The notes: a model not told the origin generated them from the sequence alone. 64,000 nt of DNA from Sweltsa coloradensis (GCA_024449915.1 JAMZAV010000964.1:62001-126000), one strand, 5' to 3'. Positions 36,916-48,721 are shown, numbered from the stretch's first letter. A program made the numbers and translations.

Positions 36916-39900
36916 TTACTGGGGACCGCTACGACTTCCACTTGACTGTTTCGCGTCGAGCAGTATGTGCGTTACGGACGGCGGTCGCCCTGCCCCAGCT
37001 GACGGAAGAGTGACAACTGTTGAATGTGGGTTGTCTTCTACATTATGAGAGTTGCCATTGCTGGTATGTGCATGGTCCCCCTCAAGAAACACCCATTGTT
37101 CAAAACTGCTATTACGTCCCGTTCCGTCTCCAGAAACCGGTCGCGGCGTTAATGATGAGAAACTTATAAACTTTTTGCTTCCCCCACTGTTCTGGGCATT
37201 TGAGTTGGAATCATAAACTCCATAAGGACTTGAGCTGTTTAGCAGCTTGCTATGAAGATTATCCATAGTACGGACGGGGTTAGGTATTTCCACTGTTACA
37301 ACCGAAGACACCGCAGTATCGGACTTCCTTGGTGGCACAGGTGGCCTCACTGGCTTGTTTTTCTTCTCACCAATGCTTAGACCATTGTTCACAGCAGACG
37401 ATCCGTCGTGCATGTTCGTTGTAATTCTTGTAGGAATTTGTGATCTTTCTCCACTTCCTACACTGACATTACTTTTGAAAGTCGTTAAAACTCCTTCTGA
37501 ACCGACCCTAATGGGTATCTGGGAAGAATCACTATTCTTTAGATTTGCTGTACTACTTTGAAATGTAGTCATCACTCCTTCAGTGCCGGTTCTCATTGGG
37601 ATTTGTGATCGTTCAAAAACTCCCACATTTGGGCTGCTTTGGAAAGTAGTGAGAATGCCTTCTGTACCTATCCTTGTAGGTATTTTTGATTTGTCAATGT
37701 TTCCCATAGCAGCGTTTCTGATTGACGTCACCGTTACATTGTTATGTTGAGGCACAGCACTCTCCTCCTGTGGTTTCAACTGTGAAGAGGCGTTTGTTTC
37801 CGCATCCTTGTCTTCTCCACCGCTTCCAATCGAGTCTGAAGAGATGCTCGAGTCTCGTTTTCTACCGGGGGTTTCAGTCTCCAGAGAGCCGTTTTGAGTA
37901 ACTGTCCGTGATGTTGGGCTCTTGTTGGGTGTTATTGTTGATACTTGTATTTCCGTGATATATGTCATCGAAGAAGAAGGGGTGTAACTGGACGCCATGA
38001 CAGGTACTGGCGAGGTGGGTAGTTCTGGGGGTAAATCATGACCCAAAGTGGAGTCTTCGTCGTCACTGTTGCTAATGTAAGTAGTCGTAGAATCGACCAC
38101 ACTCCCAGCAGTCACATATTGGTCTGTACCTGAAGTCACCAACACGCTTGCCTCGTTGTCGTTAAAGGAATTGTCGGACTTACTGGATATTGTGGAATCG
38201 AATCCAGAAGTGCCCAACAAGTTACGATTGATTCTTGAAATGTTCTCAAGGTCAGGTGGAGAGGACAACGTGTGTGTAGAAGAACTAACAACCTGTATAT
38301 TTTGAACACCTCCATCAGTTGAAGTTACTTGTGGGGATTGAATATTTCCAATGAACTGGGTGTGCAGTTCACGGTTTGGTATAGGTGTCGAACTGACGAT
38401 TGTGTGGTGCTCTGTAGACTGTGATATGATTGGTGATGAGTCAAAGGCAGTGCCAGGATCTTTCATCAGAGAATCTGTTTCATTTTTGTATCCCTGAATA
38501 ATTGTCATCAAACGACTTCCAGAAATTTCATAGTCTTCATCTGGTGTTAAAGATCTTGCTATTTCGTCCGCACCCAAACTCGAGGGACCAGAAGTAGATG
38601 GAGTAGGTGCAAATGTCACACGAGAAGATGAAACCGGATCCATGTTACTGTTTGGTTCAGGCGTAATTCGAAGTATTGTTTTCTGTGGACCGTGGCTTTC
38701 CAAGCCATTATCAATTATAACTTCTGTGTCCATTTTCCTGTCTTGACCATTGAATTGGCTGTTCGGACTCATTACCTGCATGTGAATGTGATCGCCAGCA
38801 TCAGTTTTCGAGCTAGAAAACGAGTGTGGCTGTCCTCTTGAATCCAATGTACGAGCACTAGCCTTTGGGAAACTTGTTATAGTAATAGAATCTTGGGCTA
38901 CATAATGTTTTGGGGCTTCTTCTGGATTTGACTCAGAATTTTCACCGTTAGATTTGCTTTCACGTTCGCCAAGCTCAATTGTTTGTGAAGTACCACCATC
39001 ATCAACTACAACATCTATGTCGGAAACTAAATTCAAAGACTTTCTGGAGGTAGGTGGACTTGCCTGCTGCACTGCATCTTCCATTGTACCCCAATCAGAA
39101 GACTTCTTCAATCGACGTCTTTGAAAAGTATCTAAAGCATTGTCTAACCTTGGTTCCTTCCTATACAATGCTTCATCTTCATTGTCTTGCATCGTATTAA
39201 GATAATCTTCACCTCCCGGTGGAGGCAAGGGTGCTTTTCTTTTCTTGCAGCTATGTGGTGTTCCACTGTCAGCTAGGTCGAGTGACACGGCACGCTCAAG
39301 AACGCTCATTGGTTGGTCCGAATCGAAGCGAGAGAGGTCTCCAAGAGAAGCTGCCTTGCGTGTGCTATCTCCTTCGAGCTCCAATGTGACCGTGTCTGCA
39401 GATGGACTGTGATGGATCGTGATGTGCGACGAGTTGAGTTCGATGGTTGTACCTCCCTTCTTGTTACGGTGTGGTGAGGAATCCTGTTCCTGGCGTTCGT
39501 GGTCAGAGTCGGACTCTGAATTTGTGTTGTGCTTTTTAGAAGATGTAGAAACATCAATGCTAATATTCTCCATGCCATTTGTTTGTACTTTCAGGCTGTT
39601 TGGTTCTGGACTGGAGTGACTTTCAACTAATATGTTTGTTATTTCATTATGTACAGGGGGATTATTTTGCTGTCGAGCCATTTCAGTGAGTGTGGTGGAA
39701 CCACCAGAATTACTACAAACTCCTGTAACTTTAATCTCATTGTTGTTTATAGCCACAGGGGATGTACGTCCTGGTTTTCTATGGGAATCCTCTGGGTTGC
39801 TGTGGTGGGTGTCATCCTTTAAACCATTCAACTCCAAATGTCCTGAAACTGGTGTTTCCAGAACTGGTTTTATGTCCTCACCATCTTCAGGAGGTGGTAG

Positions 39901-41310
39901 TGGAGCTTTCCTCTTATTCGATCTTCTGGGTGTTCTGTCGACACCGTCTACGTCATTAGTGTCTCCCGAACTGTCTTCACTCCAGCTATCTTGATGGCGT
40001 ACTCTCTGTTTAATAGTGGAAGCGTCAGGGGGAGACACATTGGGTACTTGAGTGTCTAGCTGTTCAGGGACATGCGCATCATTAGAAACATCTTGTTTCT
40101 CTTGAACAATACTTACTATGTTTGTGTCCGGCATAAGATTGCTGCACGACTTGCGATTGCTTCGTGCAGCCACAGCTGCTCTTCGTACTTCTTCTGGCAT
40201 TTCGGTGGGAATTTGACCTTCGTTGGGATGTCTTTCTCCATCAGATTTTAAGTCGTTTTTATGATCTTTTTCTTTGTCTTCATTGTTAAGCATTTTTATT
40301 GGAGCACTTATCCTCATTTTCACTTCAGTTTTTTCTGGTGTCCCATCACTGTCCGACGAGGAAGATTTCCGAAGTTTTTCTTTCCCTGGCTTCTTTTTAG
40401 ATGGACTTGGATTGGGGTTAACCTCTACATCTACTTGTGGTTCTGGAGTTGTACTAATTTTCTTTCTGTCATGATGGTGAAGTTTCTCTTTCAAGTTTTG
40501 TAATCCCTTTGTTAGAAGCAATTTAACATTGCTATGGCTATCATTGACCCCTGCTCCTTCTACATTTATCTTCTTAGCCAAATCTTCATCCTTGGGTTTC
40601 GGCTCGTAACTAGCAGACTTGCGTCTGTTTTCTTCTTCTTCCACTGGCCCAACGTCGATACCTCGCTCGTCGTACTGCAAAGTTTTTGGAACCAGCCTCC
40701 CTTGTGGTTTACTGGAATCAACAATATCTGCACTTCCCCCAGGCTGACCAACATGTACAATCTTACTGGGAATAGGCACAGTCTTAGTCTGCTCTGCCAT
40801 TGAGTTCTGCTCATTTTCTCTGTGTTCAGCTTCTGCTACATTAGAGTGTTTGATGTTTGTGTTGTCGGTCAAATTGACAGTGTTTTGAGGAGGTTTATCA
40901 GCAGTTGGTTTTTTGCCTGCATCTGAACGTAATTTTACTTCTTCAGATGTACTTTTCAAACGGGCTGCTAACGCTTTAGGATCTGGAAGGACTCGCACAC
41001 CAAACTTTTGGTGCTTTCCTACAGCTTCATTCTTCACATCTTTGTTTGCATCTCCTTCATTACGTGAAGAAGGACTGTCAGGCTTGGGCGACGGTCTCTT
41101 TGTACGCTCGGGCTTGACGATGGTGGCAGATGTGGGGTTGGCTGGAGACGCTGTCTTTTCCAAGTTCACTCTCTCCTTAGTCGGCATGGGAGACAACTTA
41201 AGAGTAGGATACTCGCCTGCCCTCGACTCATCCCATGCCTCGCTCTTCACTCTTCGAGGAGACTTCAGCCCCCCAATGTCTTGGACTCTCTTCAAACTTG
41301 CAGTACCAAT
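36916..41310 (-). CDS. PDZ protein, last exon (1464 residues)
   Basis: Final exon of the large minus-strand gene, from a 3' splice site (AATATTTTGTTCCAG on the minus strand) to a stop at 36916. A second in-phase acceptor lies 60 nt further upstream (TTGTTTCAG, exon start 41361). The protein is rich in Ser, Thr, Pro, Asp and Glu and looks disordered. Visible motifs are two basic-proline boxes, KRKAPLPPP at about residues 465 and 687 of the exon; an imperfect 27-residue tandem repeat at about 1205-1300 (S[QK]IPxR, then EGxxTTF); and a PPVPPRK-type SH3 ligand near 1320-1330. KRKAPLPPP resembles the KRAP boxes of cordon-bleu-type actin regulators, but I cannot name an orthologue. The exon joins the PDZ exons in phase 0. 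A 4.4-kb exon in an intron-rich gene is unusual. It probably encodes a scaffold at the cell cortex (inference). Confidence 0.88.
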   Translation of the reverse strand: MGTASLKRVQDIGGLKSPRRVKSEAWDESRAGEYPTLKLSPMPTKERVNLEKTASPANPTSATIVKPERTKRPSPKPDSPSSRNEGDANKDVKNEAVGKHQKFGVRVLPDPKALAARLKSTSEEVKLRSDAGKKPTADKPPQNTVNLTDNTNIKHSNVAEAEHRENEQNSMAEQTKTVPIPSKIVHVGQPGGSADIVDSSKPQGRLVPKTLQYDERGIDVGPVEEEENRRKSASYEPKPKDEDLAKKINVEGAGVNDSHSNVKLLLTKGLQNLKEKLHHHDRKKISTTPEPQVDVEVNPNPSPSKKKPGKEKLRKSSSSDSDGTPEKTEVKMRISAPIKMLNNEDKEKDHKNDLKSDGERHPNEGQIPTEMPEEVRRAAVAARSNRKSCSNLMPDTNIVSIVQEKQDVSNDAHVPEQLDTQVPNVSPPDASTIKQRVRHQDSWSEDSSGDTNDVDGVDRTPRRSNKRKAPLPPPEDGEDIKPVLETPVSGHLELNGLKDDTHHSNPEDSHRKPGRTSPVAINNNEIKVTGVCSNSGGSTTLTEMARQQNNPPVHNEITNILVESHSSPEPNSLKVQTNGMENISIDVSTSSKKHNTNSESDSDHERQEQDSSPHRNKKGGTTIELNSSHITIHHSPSADTVTLELEGDSTRKAASLGDLSRFDSDQPMSVLERAVSLDLADSGTPHSCKKRKAPLPPPGGEDYLNTMQDNEDEALYRKEPRLDNALDTFQRRRLKKSSDWGTMEDAVQQASPPTSRKSLNLVSDIDVVVDDGGTSQTIELGERESKSNGENSESNPEEAPKHYVAQDSITITSFPKASARTLDSRGQPHSFSSSKTDAGDHIHMQVMSPNSQFNGQDRKMDTEVIIDNGLESHGPQKTILRITPEPNSNMDPVSSSRVTFAPTPSTSGPSSLGADEIARSLTPDEDYEISGSRLMTIIQGYKNETDSLMKDPGTAFDSSPIISQSTEHHTIVSSTPIPNRELHTQFIGNIQSPQVTSTDGGVQNIQVVSSSTHTLSSPPDLENISRINRNLLGTSGFDSTISSKSDNSFNDNEASVLVTSGTDQYVTAGSVVDSTTTYISNSDDEDSTLGHDLPPELPTSPVPVMASSYTPSSSMTYITEIQVSTITPNKSPTSRTVTQNGSLETETPGRKRDSSISSDSIGSGGEDKDAETNASSQLKPQEESAVPQHNNVTVTSIRNAAMGNIDKSKIPTRIGTEGILTTFQSSPNVGVFERSQIPMRTGTEGVMTTFQSSTANLKNSDSSQIPIRVGSEGVLTTFKSNVSVGSGERSQIPTRITTNMHDGSSAVNNGLSIGEKKNKPVRPPVPPRKSDTAVSSVVTVEIPNPVRTMDNLHSKLLNSSSPYGVYDSNSNAQNSGGSKKFISFSSLTPRPVSGDGTGRNSSFEQWVFLEGDHAHTSNGNSHNVEDNPHSTVVTLPSAGAGRPPSVTHILLDAKQSSGSRSGPQ

Positions 41311-42041
41311 CTGGAACAAAATATTTGCTATTAGCATCATCTTGTGACTAGCGGAAAACATCTGAAACAATTATGTACTATAAACACCGACGAGTACCAT
41401 ACAACATGACTTAGACAAGTTCCAGAAATGATAAGCTAGTATATTATATTGTGACCTGAATCAAGGACAGCAACCTTTTACTACTAGACAGTAACATATT
41501 TATGGCTGAGATTGGGCATTGGCTAAAATTTGGTACGGTAGCAGATTAGAGTAGGGAGAAGGTAAACTTGTTGTTTTTTGTACAATAATTGTGTTTTATT
41601 TTCATTTGTATTATCTATAATATCCAGCCAGCCACAAGTGTTCTAATTGATATCTTGAAGTGTTGTGTATTTGTTTGGTGGTAGGGGGCCATTTTTAATT
41701 ACATGTTTATCGCAACCAGCATTCGTTGATTGATTGATTGGATATTGCTTGAACGTCTCATATTAATGCACTTTGGCTATTCGAGACGATGAGTGGTGAT
41801 AGATGAGGATGAAGTATGAACAGAAGGGAGGAGGGGAAACCCGGTACCGGCACGTAGCCTACTCCTTTTGTCAGAAACAAAAAGTAATGAGATTCTGTAA
41901 CGAAATAATTGCTGTACTTTACATAAGCAGGAGTTGCAGTAGGCCCCTATTTATTTATATATCAGTACGGTATGATGTTAATCAATTATAAGCACAGCCT
42001 ACTTAGACCAGGAGCCAGAACCTTTGGGAAAAAGTTTCGTT
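41311..42041. other. Intron, proximal part
   Basis: Start of the 6.6-kb last intron of the PDZ gene (41311-47883). No other exon is supported here. Confidence 0.5.
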
Positions 42042-44451
42042 CAACCCAGTTAACATCTCAAATCTGACTTGACCACGTGGTAGTATGAACCTTTTGAAAC
42101 ATCTCTAGGGAGGATGTCACTTCGAATTGTGGTATTCGTTTTTTTTAGCAGCCATTTTGTTTTTGGATGTGCAATCATTGAAAAGCTTAGTCGGTACTAT
42201 CTTAAAATGTACATAGCTCGTGACACAGTTAACCGATTTTATTTTTTCTTATACCAAATTGTAGGTAATTGTATGTTCTAAGTACTGTTTACAACCAATT
42301 TACAATGGTCATATGATATCATTGTTAAAAAATGCAGACATGGCAAAAATAGTGTAAATAATTTTACTACTAGGAAAACGCTCAGTTGGACGCGTTGTTG
42401 AGCGAGCACCGGTACGTGCAACATGACCCGAGTACGACATTTCCATAAGGCCCACCACACAGTGTAGGCCTAACTGGATATTGACATTGTACACTTTACT
42501 ATTCCAACATCTTTGCAATGTACTAATTGACGTCATGCCTTCTAAAGTGTATCTTTGTATCTTCACTGCCTCCTTCATTTTTTAACATCATTTTTCGAAT
42601 TATGATTACCAATAAGTCTTTAAGGTCTTGACCGATTTAGCTGAAAATTTGGAAAATAGGAGAGAATGTTGTACTTATTGACCCTGCAAAATTTCATGAC
42701 GATCGGTACATTTTTATTTTTTTATTTTTTTATTTTATTTTTTATTTTTTATAACCAATGATCGGATTTTGTTTAAAAACTATACAGCAACCCGCCTAGG
42801 TGGTATGTACATGTGTGCAAAATTTCAGGTCAATCAGAGAAACGGTGCGACCTGTATCGAAGCAGTAACAGAAAAAAAAAAAAAAAAAAAAAACAGACAT
42901 TCGAGCCATAAGAGTCAAGTGGAGACGCTCGCTACGCTCGCTCAAAAATGTGATTCAAGCATAAATTCACAAATTATTTTGGTCAGTTAGCGCTATCTTT
43001 CTATACATTATTAGGATTTATAAAACTAACTCATGGACAACATATATAAAAAATACGGATTATTGCACGTTTGAGTACATAAGCGTTGAAGGCTGAGCAT
43101 TTTCAGTGGATTGTATGCTATTTAACTATGATTTTCATCCAACTTCATTTTGTCATTGCTAGTATAGAATAACATTTTTAAAGTAGTTCCAACAAACAAT
43201 ACATGCAAATAGTAAAATTGAATGATATTAAAAATGCGATTTAAAGATTTTTGCAGAATAGTCGATTTTATGGAATTTTCAGTTTCAAAAGTGGAAAAAG
43301 TGGAAAAGTGCGATTTTCACGTGACAATGAAGACGACGACAATTACACGACGACGACGACGACGAGTTACAATGAAGATTTTACTCCAAGTCAAAAAATT
43401 AAAATCTTTATAAAAAACAATTTTTTGTGTATTTTTTTTTTTATGAAGATTTTAATTTTTTGACCTCCAGTGAGTTAATGGAGTAAAATCTTCAATGAAT
43501 CCATATCAATTATTGTTCATTAGGTCATAAAGTACCTTTTCCCAAATTGTTATGCTTGTGACTTCCAATGAACTATTGTTGCACCATTTCCTTGGACGTT
43601 TTTGATTATTTGAACATGTCCGCGTTAATTTCTTTGCTGTCCAGGACAAACAACTTTGCCGAATTAGATTAAATTTTCAGAGAACCATCAAAAACTCTTA
43701 AATTATACTTTTCAAGAATATGAGTGCCAGCAAATAAACCTGTAACGTGAAAATCACACTTTTCCACTTTTCCCACTTTTGAAACTGAAAATTCCATAAA
43801 ATCGACTATTCTGCAAAAATCTTTAAATCGCATTTTTAATATCATTCAATTTTACCATTTGCATGTATTGTTTGTTGGAACTACTTTAAAAATGTAATTC
43901 TATACTGGCAATGAGAAAATGAAGTTGGATGAAAATCATAGTTAAATAGCGTACAATCCACTGAAAATGCTCAGCCTTCAACGCTTATGTACTCAAACGT
44001 GCTATAATCCGTATTTTTTATATATGTTGTCCATGAGCTAGTTTTATAGATCCTAACAATGTATAAAAACGTAGCGCTTACTGACCAAAATAATTTGTGA
44101 ATTTATGCTTGAATCACATTTTAGTAAAATTATTTACACTATTTTTGCCATTTCTGCATTTTTTAACAATGAAATCATATGTCCATTAGAAATTAGTTGT
44201 AAACAATAGTTAGAACATACAATTACCTACGAATCGGTATAAGAAAAAATAAAATAGGTTAACTGTGTCACGAGCTATGTACATTTTAAGATAGTACCGA
44301 CTAAGCTTTTCAATGATTGCACATCCAAAAACAAAATGGCTGCTAAAAACAAACGTATACCACAATTCGAAGTGACATCCTCCTTAGAGATGTTTCAAAA
44401 GGTGCATACTACCACGTGGTCAAGTCAGATTTGAGTTGTTAAGTGGGTTGA
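42042..44451. repeat. 2.4-kb palindrome (foldback-like)
   Basis: Two inverted arms of about 705 bp, 42042-43323 (less an insertion) and 43745-44451, surround a 420-bp centre. The arms agree almost base for base, from outer AACCCAGTTAACATCTCAAA-type text to inner GATTTTCACGT. The left arm is interrupted by a 576-bp element at 42370-42945. The centre contains an ACG microsatellite (about 43345-43362) and a nested hairpin (GAAGATTTTACTCC near 43371 and its inverse near 43478). No frame of note. Probably a foldback-type transposon or a very long MITE inside the intron. Confidence 0.85.
42370..42945 (-). mobile_element. Helentron-like element inside the palindrome arm
   Basis: On the minus strand it starts TTGAGCGAGCGTAGCGAGCG and ends ACTGAGCGTTTTCCTAG. 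The inverted partner GCTCGCTCAA lies before AACGC-GTCCAACTGA-GCGTT. The other palindrome arm preserves the empty site (44121/44122, CACATTT|TAGTAAAA), so the ends are exact and there is no target-site duplication. Poly-A run at 42871-42893; core module (minus strand GATTGACCTGAAATTTTGCA) just before it. Confidence 0.8.
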
Positions 44452-44500
44452 GCCAATTTCGTTGATATCGGTCCTACAGGAATTAGCTCTTGGACTAACT

Positions 44501-47128
44501 AATGATCGGTATTCATCTCAGCTCTGGTAATAAAGATCCAAACTAAACTAGACCTTCAACAAACTATGCTAAGGATGGGATATAAACTCATGTACACAGA
44601 TTACAACCACTAAAAAAATTAAGTTTGTATTGTGCTTCACCAGTGCACATTGTACATTGTGCATTTTGTACAAGAAAATGTTATTATTAATATACTTAGG
44701 TCAACACACATTCACTAATGAAGTAACGACCTAATGAAGCCGCATCCACTGTAAATAATCCACATGAGATCATAATTAAATATTAACAGTAATGGTACTA
44801 ATTAAATGTATTTATATTATAAGTAGCTTTATAGCACCACATTGTTGATCCTTACATTTTGTGCAATAACCAAACAGTTTGGTTTTTCACATTTGATAGC
44901 AATTCAGAAGCTTGCCAGAGGCATGTCTTTTGATTGCATTACTTTGGACGCTAAATTAGTAGGTAGTTACTTAAAGGATTTTACATAAAATATTACCAAC
45001 ACAACAAAATTCAAAGCATTCATTTTATCCGCATCCCTACCTTCCTCATATTTTAGTGAACGTCAATAATATTTTAGAGCCGGAAACCCTACCCACCAAT
45101 GAGACGGACAACTCTAAACGTACTCAGGGGAGGTTCTCAGCCAAAGGCTTGGTGTCATTCATCTTCATACAACAGTATTCAAGACAAATCTGTAATACAG
45201 GGAGATAAAGACTGAGGTTTCTAAAATGTGGAGGATATTGAGTTTATTCAAACCATGTGTCAACATAAAAGTAAAATTGAAAGCCATAACTTAACAAAGA
45301 ATTTTATTTTGCCTGGCCATTTTTGTACAATATAGGCCTACAGTGTATTAGCATAGAAATCGTAAGGGAGAATGATCGGCATTCATCTCAGCTCTGGTAA
45401 TAAAGATCCAAACTAAACTAGACCTTCAACAAACTATGCTAGGGATGGGATATAAACTCATGTACACAGATTACAACCACTAAAAAAATTAAGTTTGTAT
45501 TGTGCTTCACCAGTGCACATTGTACATTGTGCATTTTGTACAAGAAAATGTTATTATTAATACTTAGGTCAACACACATTCACTAATGAAGTAACGACCT
45601 AATGAAGCCGCATCCACTGTAAATAATCCACATGAGATCATAATTAAATATTAACAGTAATGGTACTAATTAAATGTATTTATATTATAAGTAGCTTTAT
45701 AGCACCACATTGTTGATCCTTACATTTTGTGCAATAACCAAACAGTTTGGTTTTTCACATTTGATAGCAATTCAGAAGCTTGCCAGAGGCATGTCTTTTG
45801 ATTGCATTACTTTGGACGCTAAATTAGTAGGTAGTTACTTAAGGATTTTACATAAAATATTACTAACACAACAAATTCAAAGCATTCCATTTTTTCCAGA
45901 GTTTCCGCATCCCTACCTTCCTCATTTTTAGTGAACATCAATAATATTTTAGAGCCGGAAACCCTACCCATCCAATGAGACGGACAACTCTAGAACGTAC
46001 TCAGGGGGAGGTTCTCAGCAGAAGGCTTGGTGTCATTCATCTTCATACAACAGTATTCAAGACAAATCTGTAATACAGGGAGATAAAGACTGAGGTTTCT
46101 AAAAATGTGGAGGATATTGAGTTTATTCAAAACCATGTGTCAACATAAAAGTAAAATTGAAGCCATAACTTAACAAAGAATTTTATTTTGGCCTGGCCAT
46201 TTTTGTAGCAATATAGGCCTACAGTGTATTAGCTGAAAATCGTAAGGGAGAATGATCGGCATTCATCTCAGCTCTGGTAATAAAGATCTAAACTAAACTA
46301 GACCTTCAACAAACTATGCTAGGGATGGGATATAAACTCATGTACACAGATTACAACCCCTAAAAAAATTAAGTTTGTATTGTGCTTCACCAGTGCACAT
46401 TGTACATTGTGCATTTTGTACAAGAAAATGTTATTATTAATATACTTAGGTCAACACACATTCACTAATGAAGTAACGACCTAATGAAGCCGCATCCACT
46501 GTAAATAATCCACATGAGATCATAATTAAATATTAACAGTAATAGTACTAATTAAATGTATTTATATTATGAGTAGCTTTATAGCACCACATTGTTGATC
46601 CTTACTTTGTGCAATAACCAAACAGTTTGGTTTTTACATTTGATAGCAATTCAGAAGCTTGCCAGAGGCATGTCTTTTGATTGCATTACTTTGGACACTA
46701 AATAATTAGTAGGTAGTTACTTAAGGATTTTACATAAAATATTACCAACACAACAAATTCAAAGCATTCCATTTTTTCCACAGCCCTACCTTCCCCACAT
46801 TTTAGTGAACGTCAATAATATTTTAGAGCCGGAAACCCTACCCATCCAATGAGACGGACAACTCTAGAACGTACTCAGGGGGAGGTTCTCAGCCAAAGGC
46901 TTGGTGTCATTCATCTTCCATACAACAGCATTCAAGACAAATCTGTAATACAGGGAGATAAAGACTGAGGTTTCTAAAAATGTGGAGGATACTGAGTTTA
47001 TTCAAAACCATGTGTCAACATAAAAGTAAAATTGAAAGCCATAACTTAACAAAGAATTTTATTTTGCCTGGCCATTTTTGTACAATATAGGCCTACAGTG
47101 TATTAGCAGTAGAACTCGTAAGGGAGAG
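44501..47128. repeat. Threefold tandem repeat, unit about 880 bp
   Basis: Three near-identical units start at 44501, 45371 and 46251, each beginning AATGATCGG and ending near CGTAAGGGAG. Differences are mostly one- or two-base indels in short runs (for example AAAAATGTGG against AAAATGTGG). The repeat sits in the last intron of the PDZ gene. Frames within it are not conserved between units, so it is not coding. Confidence 0.9.
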
Positions 47129-47883
47129 CGTCCCCCCCCCCCCCCCCCCCCAGATCCGGGGCTCCCAGCACTGTGAACTCTGCGGTTCTGTTAGTTATGC
47201 CACTGTGCACATCTATAAATCTGTAAATTCAGTTTTCTGCTCTGTAAATAATGTAGGGATGCATTACAATAAAATACAGATTATTGTCAATCGAAAATGT
47301 GACTGAATTATCGAACAATAATGTCGGTAAAAATGACGAAAATGTTTCCATCATTAAGTGGTGATCAAAATTGGATGTCTTAAAAAGTCTACACCAAATT
47401 CCTTTTGGTTAGAAATAGTGTGAAATCTTTCAGACTCTGTGATCCTGAAATGTCAAATTATAAATTTCATTCAATCAAAATTCAAATACAATATCTGTAG
47501 TATGGCAATGTTCTGTAAGTGCTGTTAATTTATGATACAATGTGTTTTGAATAACTTTTGTAAGAAAACATGCAAAATATTTTCATTTTCGAGTATCAAA
47601 ATGTCAAAATCTATTGAATATTGATAATCGAAAGATAAAAATGGTTAGATATTGTAGGCTTTCACGACCCGTAGAATGGGGGTGGCACATGGGTGGCGCT
47701 ACCCATGTTGATGGCTTCTTCAAGACTGAAACGTCGAGCAGTGCGTCATCATCCACACGACGCAACAGCCAAGGATCATATAAAAGTCATAAAATTGGTT
47801 AGTGTATACATCCCTAAATGTGTGCTAAACCCATGTAACAGAATGGAACAGATTGCATACTGAAACATCCATTTTTCATCTAC
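47129..47883. other. Intron, distal part with a poly-C run
   Basis: A run of 20 C at 47132-47151 directly follows the tandem repeat. The rest of the intron up to the PDZ exon has no supported feature. Confidence 0.5.
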
Positions 47884-48110
47884 CTGGGCAAGATCTGCTA
47901 TGGACTGGCTCCGATAGAATGGATGGCAGATCCTGTCTGCGGGCTCCAGACTTGCCCTCTTCGTCCGCAGGAGAGTGCTGGGTCGCGATGAGGGAGAGGG
48001 GTTCTCAACTTCAAGCTGCACTTCGTAAGGTGACGCATAGCTCAAAATAGTCAGCGCATCTTCAAACACCATGTGGCGAAAGCTGATGCGGATGCTGTCT
48101 ATGCGATCAC
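47884..48110 (-). CDS. PDZ protein, exon with second half of the PDZ domain
   Basis: Bounded by GTTTTACAG (acceptor) and CAG|GTAGAT (donor) on the minus strand. It is 227 bp, entered in phase 1 and left in phase 0. It continues the PDZ domain from the upstream exon: the junction gives TPG-DRIDSIRISFRHMVF, then EDALTILSYASPYEVQLEVE. The EDAL...L...A.PY.V helix-strand pattern is, as I recall, the pattern of AHNAK and periaxin PDZ domains. About 45 residues of basic linker follow (RTKRASLEP, YRSQSIADLAQ) before the long last exon. Confidence 0.9.
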
Positions 48111-48576
48111 CTGTAAAACCAAAGTTTTTTTTAAAAACAAAAATACATAGTTTTGTTTATATACCTTTTGTCATACTCTGTTGTTATATTGTTTTTTTTT
48201 GCTACTAGTATTTACACTCCAGTATCCCAGTAGTGGTGACTGAGACTGTGGAGAGAATAATAACATGAACTCATCACCATCACCTCCTCAAATCTGAAAT
48301 AGGCATGACAGATTGTTAATTCATTTCAAATACATTTCCTCAAATACATTATGTAAGCATCCCAACACAATGAACTGTGTTTGAAATCCACAAATAACAG
48401 TGAGAACTTTACACCACATGACCCTAGCTGGTCAACAAAGACACACCGATGTTGCCCAGTGTAACCCCACTGACAGCATAAGGGCACCAGGAGATTGCTT
48501 TAAAATAGCCAAATGGAATTAATTTCTTACTTTCTCCCCACACTGCCATAGTTACTAATACAACATACTATCTTAC
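48111..48576. other. Intron inside the PDZ domain
   Basis: 466-bp phase 1 intron with consensus ends; nothing else seen. Confidence 0.6.
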
Positions 48577-48721
48577 CTGGGGTAATGCGTCCTGACTCGG
48601 AGGCAGGTCCACGATGTAGTACATCCTTGACGAAGATGCCATCCCGCATGTTGCCACAGATGCTAAACCCAAGGCCCGTGAAGTCGTGGCTGCGAAGAGA
48701 TACCACATTTACCTGGGGCTC
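48577..48721 (-). CDS. PDZ protein, exon with first half of the PDZ domain
   Basis: Acceptor GTTTTTCCAG and donor CCAG|GTAAGATAG on the minus strand; 145 bp, entered in phase 0 and left in phase 1. It encodes EPQVNVVSLRSHDF then the carboxylate-binding loop GLGFSI, followed by DGIFVKDVLHRGPASESGRI. With the downstream exon it makes a complete PDZ domain of about 85 residues. GLGF predicts binding of C-terminal or internal peptide ligands. Confidence 0.92.

Noticed and set aside
40534..41347. Plus-strand frames over the large exon
   Set aside because: They are antisense shadows of the 1464-residue minus-strand exon, which has the protein-like reading and matching splice phases.
45710..45931. 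73-residue frame in the tandem repeat
   Set aside because: The frame is broken by indels in the other two units, so it is not maintained.
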